7,019 bases of DNA from Actinomycetota bacterium (GTDB lineage: Bacteria; Actinomycetota; Acidimicrobiia; Acidimicrobiales; Ilumatobacteraceae): contig WLTJ01000084.1 in NCBI GenBank assembly GCA_009705435.1, positions 1-7,019 on the forward strand. The letters are read 5' to 3'. A program made the translations under genes and the position numbers. Shown in pieces: positions 6,319 to 7,019 of the stretch (position 1 is the first letter of the stretch; the number at the start of each line of letters is the position of its first letter). The notes beneath the pieces are model-generated. The model was not told the origin of the DNA. It was given only the letters and a program-made list of their open reading frames with translations, and did no database searches.

Positions 6319-7019
6319 TGACTAACCAGAACACCCGCACGGCAGTTTTATTGATGGCCTACGGCACTCCAAATACGCCTGATGAAATTGAGCCCTACTA
6401 CACCGATATTCGGCGGGGTCGGGCACCAACTCCAGAGCAGTTAGTTGATCTCGTCAGCCGCTATGACGCCATCGGCGGTATTTCACCTCTCGCAGCACGC
6501 ACTCTGGCGCAACGCGATGCCCTGCAAGTTTCCCTTGATGCACTGGCACCAGGTGAATACGAAGTGGTCCTCGGTCTCAAGCACGCCGAACCAAAAATCG
6601 AAACAACTGTCAACGATTTAGCAACACGAGGCTTTAGCCAGATCATTGGTCTCGTCTTGGCCCCACATTATTCGTCCTATTCCATTGGCCAATACATGGA
6701 CCGCACGCGCGCCGCCGCTGAACCCCACGGCATCACCGTCAGTGGAATAGATAGTTGGGCACGCGAACCAGCATTTATTTCATTTCTTGCTCAAGACGTG
6801 CGTCAGCGACTCACAACAATGCCAGCCAATACCAAAGTTCTTTTCACCGCTCACTCGCTGCCGCAACGCATCATTGATGGAGGCGACCCCTATCCCGACG
6901 AGCTTCGTGCCACAGCCGAGGCAGTCGCGGCCGAGGCAGGACTTGCTTCGTGGTCTTCGTGGTCCATCGCCTGGCAATCTGCCGGTCGCACACCTGAGCC
7001 GTGGATCGGACCTGACATC
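6318..7019 (+). CDS. hemH: Ferrochelatase, coproporphyrin III type, 3' end cut by the window edge
   Basis: The visible 234 residues run from ATG 6318 to the right edge without a stop; homologues are about 310-350 residues. The enzyme inserts ferrous iron into a porphyrin. LLMAYGTP (residues 11-18), YYTDIRRGR, and RYDAIGGISPL closely match B. subtilis HemH/CpfC. Tyr15 occupies the position of its Tyr13, a mark of enzymes that use coproporphyrin III rather than protoporphyrin IX. FTAHSLPQRIIDGGDPYP (about 176-193) is the ferrochelatase signature with iron-ligand His179, and WQSAGRTPEPWIGPD follows. The second key acidic residue, equivalent to Glu264 of B. subtilis, lies beyond the edge. The start shares an A with the hemE stop (TGATG), implying coupling. 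cpfC is the alternative name. The family is firm; substrate choice is a strong inference. Confidence 0.95.
   Translation, partial: MTNQNTRTAVLLMAYGTPNTPDEIEPYYTDIRRGRAPTPEQLVDLVSRYDAIGGISPLAARTLAQRDALQVSLDALAPGEYEVVLGLKHAEPKIETTVNDLATRGFSQIIGLVLAPHYSSYSIGQYMDRTRAAAEPHGITVSGIDSWAREPAFISFLAQDVRQRLTTMPANTKVLFTAHSLPQRIIDGGDPYPDELRATAEAVAAEAGLASWSSWSIAWQSAGRTPEPWIGPDI

Noticed and set aside
5852..6325. A 157-residue plus-strand frame inside hemE
   Set aside because: It overlaps the conserved C-terminal half of hemE in another frame and shows no family motif.

Overview
The window looks like a chromosomal core region of a Gram-positive-type bacterium, most likely an actinomycete-related lineage (Actinomycetota) with intermediate GC (the first 60 bases are 30/60 G+C). 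Two observations point this way. The Lgt protein carries the Trp-rich signature GRWGNWWNQELFG. The ferrochelatase has the Tyr and YYTDIRRGR block typical of coproporphyrin ferrochelatases of Gram-positive bacteria. The exact genus cannot be told from the sequence. I see no mobile element, CRISPR array, tRNA or rRNA.

Layout. Positions 1-4065 are a minus-strand run of four genes, read from right to left. They are a TPR/coiled-coil/HD-GYP signalling protein (4065-2362, TTG start), an Est30-like alpha/beta hydrolase (2313-1540), the prolipoprotein diacylglyceryl transferase lgt (1543-695, GTG start), and an enoyl-CoA hydratase/isomerase-family protein (711 to beyond the left edge). The last three are tightly packed. 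The hydrolase and lgt overlap by 4 bp, and lgt and the crotonase gene by 17 bp, which suggests translational coupling in one transcript. Only 48 bp separate the HD-GYP gene from the hydrolase.

Positions 4201-7019 run on the plus strand. They hold an HtpX-like M48 membrane metallopeptidase (best start a GTG at 4201, ends 5124), then hemE (5251-6318), then hemH/cpfC (6318 to beyond the right edge). The two heme genes share a TGATG stop/start overlap. The 135 bp between the HD-GYP and M48 starts contain an AT-rich patch and should hold the divergent promoters.

Functional reading. HemE makes coproporphyrinogen III. The ferrochelatase carries the residue pattern of the coproporphyrin-dependent branch, so a coproporphyrinogen oxidase and a coproheme decarboxylase are expected elsewhere or just past the right edge. 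The minus-strand cluster mixes c-di-GMP turnover, acyl-ester hydrolysis, lipoprotein lipidation and acyl-CoA chemistry without forming a recognisable single pathway.

I do not find a convincing new system. The best second looks are the crotonase protein, which lacks both hydratase glutamates but keeps an isomerase-type Glu, the HD-GYP protein with Asp in place of the third-metal Glu and a long TPR sensor, and the Pro in Lgt where many homologues have His.
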